Assembly: GCA_023395515.1 (NCBI GenBank)
Contig: JAEWZB010000101.1
Location: 1-5,038, forward strand
Direction: 5' to 3'
Length of the DNA: 5,038 nt
From: Bacillota bacterium
GTDB lineage: Bacteria; Bacillota; Syntrophomonadia; Syntrophomonadales; Syntrophomonadaceae
Shown here: piece by piece, positions 4,912-5,038 of the stretch
How positions within the stretch are numbered: the first letter of the stretch is position 1
Layout of the letters: each line of letters starts with the position of its first letter
Position numbers and translations under genes: made by a program
Notes under the pieces: generated by a model
Database searches by the model: none
What the model was told of the DNA's origin: nothing
What the model saw: only the letters and a program-made list of their open reading frames with translations

Positions 4912-5038
4912 CTATTTAACTCTTTGCCAAATAGCAGCAGCGCCATGACCATGACCGATACACATTGATTCAACAACATAGTCAACATCTGCATAGTCAG
5001 GATCTTTTAATAGAGCAGTAATATCGCAAGCAATTCTA
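4912..5038 (-). CDS. Thiolase-family protein, C-terminal fragment (runs off the window)
   Basis: The last 41 codons before a TAG at 4912-4914 are visible; the rest of the gene is beyond the right edge. The fragment begins RIACDITALLKDPDYADVDYV and ends VVESMCIGHGHGAAAIWQRVK. The CIGHGHGAA segment fits the C-terminal active-site motif of thiolases (C-x-G-x-G-x-[GA]-x-A), whose cysteine is the acid/base of the condensation or cleavage of acyl-CoA. The common form is CIGGG, so histidine in place of the second glycine is a small departure. An ARI segment before the motif is also usual in thiolases. The family is likely from this motif and its position at the extreme C-terminus. Substrate chain length and direction cannot be judged. 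Its own terminator follows at 4845-4876. Confidence 0.7.
   Translation of the reverse strand, partial: RIACDITALLKDPDYADVDYVVESMCIGHGHGAAAIWQRVK

Noticed and set aside
1..5038. CRISPR array, tRNA or rRNA genes, insertion sequence or attachment site.
   Set aside because: I saw no regularly spaced repeats, cloverleaf-type sequence, transposase frame or flanking inverted repeats with target duplications.

Overview
The window looks like a chromosomal segment from an AT-rich, low-GC Gram-positive bacterium, most likely an anaerobic Clostridia-type Firmicute. That reading rests on strong AGGTGAT-type Shine-Dalgarno (SD) sites, frequent TTG starts, intrinsic terminators with long T tracts, a stand-alone Ku/ligase/polymerase set and a thiolase-like gene. 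It is an inference from style and gene content, not a species call.

Left part (1-3367, minus strand): a compact non-homologous end-joining (NHEJ) operon read right to left. The order is Ku (2537-3367, TTG start), an ATP-dependent DNA ligase of the LigD ligase-domain type (1595-2533, 3 nt after Ku) and a LigD-type polymerase/primase (610-1515, after a 79-nt gap). A ParA/MinD-like P-loop protein (93-581) follows 28 nt later. Ku would bind broken ends, the polymerase would trim the mismatch between them by gap filling, and the ligase would seal. The ligase and polymerase domains are separate proteins here, and no phosphoesterase domain is visible. The ParA-like frame is interrupted by one TGA at 93-95. 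It stays open, with convincing ParA-like sequence, to the window edge, and a small hairpin after the TGA meets loose criteria for a bacterial SECIS element.

Middle (3368-3570): a 203-bp divergent control region. It holds one plausible sigma-A-type promoter for each side, and the two point at each other. A 38-nt interrupted palindrome covers both predicted start sites. A second hairpin carries in its loop a sequence complementary to the Ku SD. A 9-codon upstream ORF has a stop that overlaps the next start.

Right part (3571-5038): a long relative of coenzyme F420-0:L-glutamate ligase (CofE family, 395 aa, plus strand) ends in a clear intrinsic terminator. A second terminator, for the opposite strand, follows. 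The last 127 bases are the C-terminal end of a minus-strand gene with the C-terminal active-site motif of thiolases. The F420-ligase-like and thiolase-like genes converge and have no obvious functional link to NHEJ.
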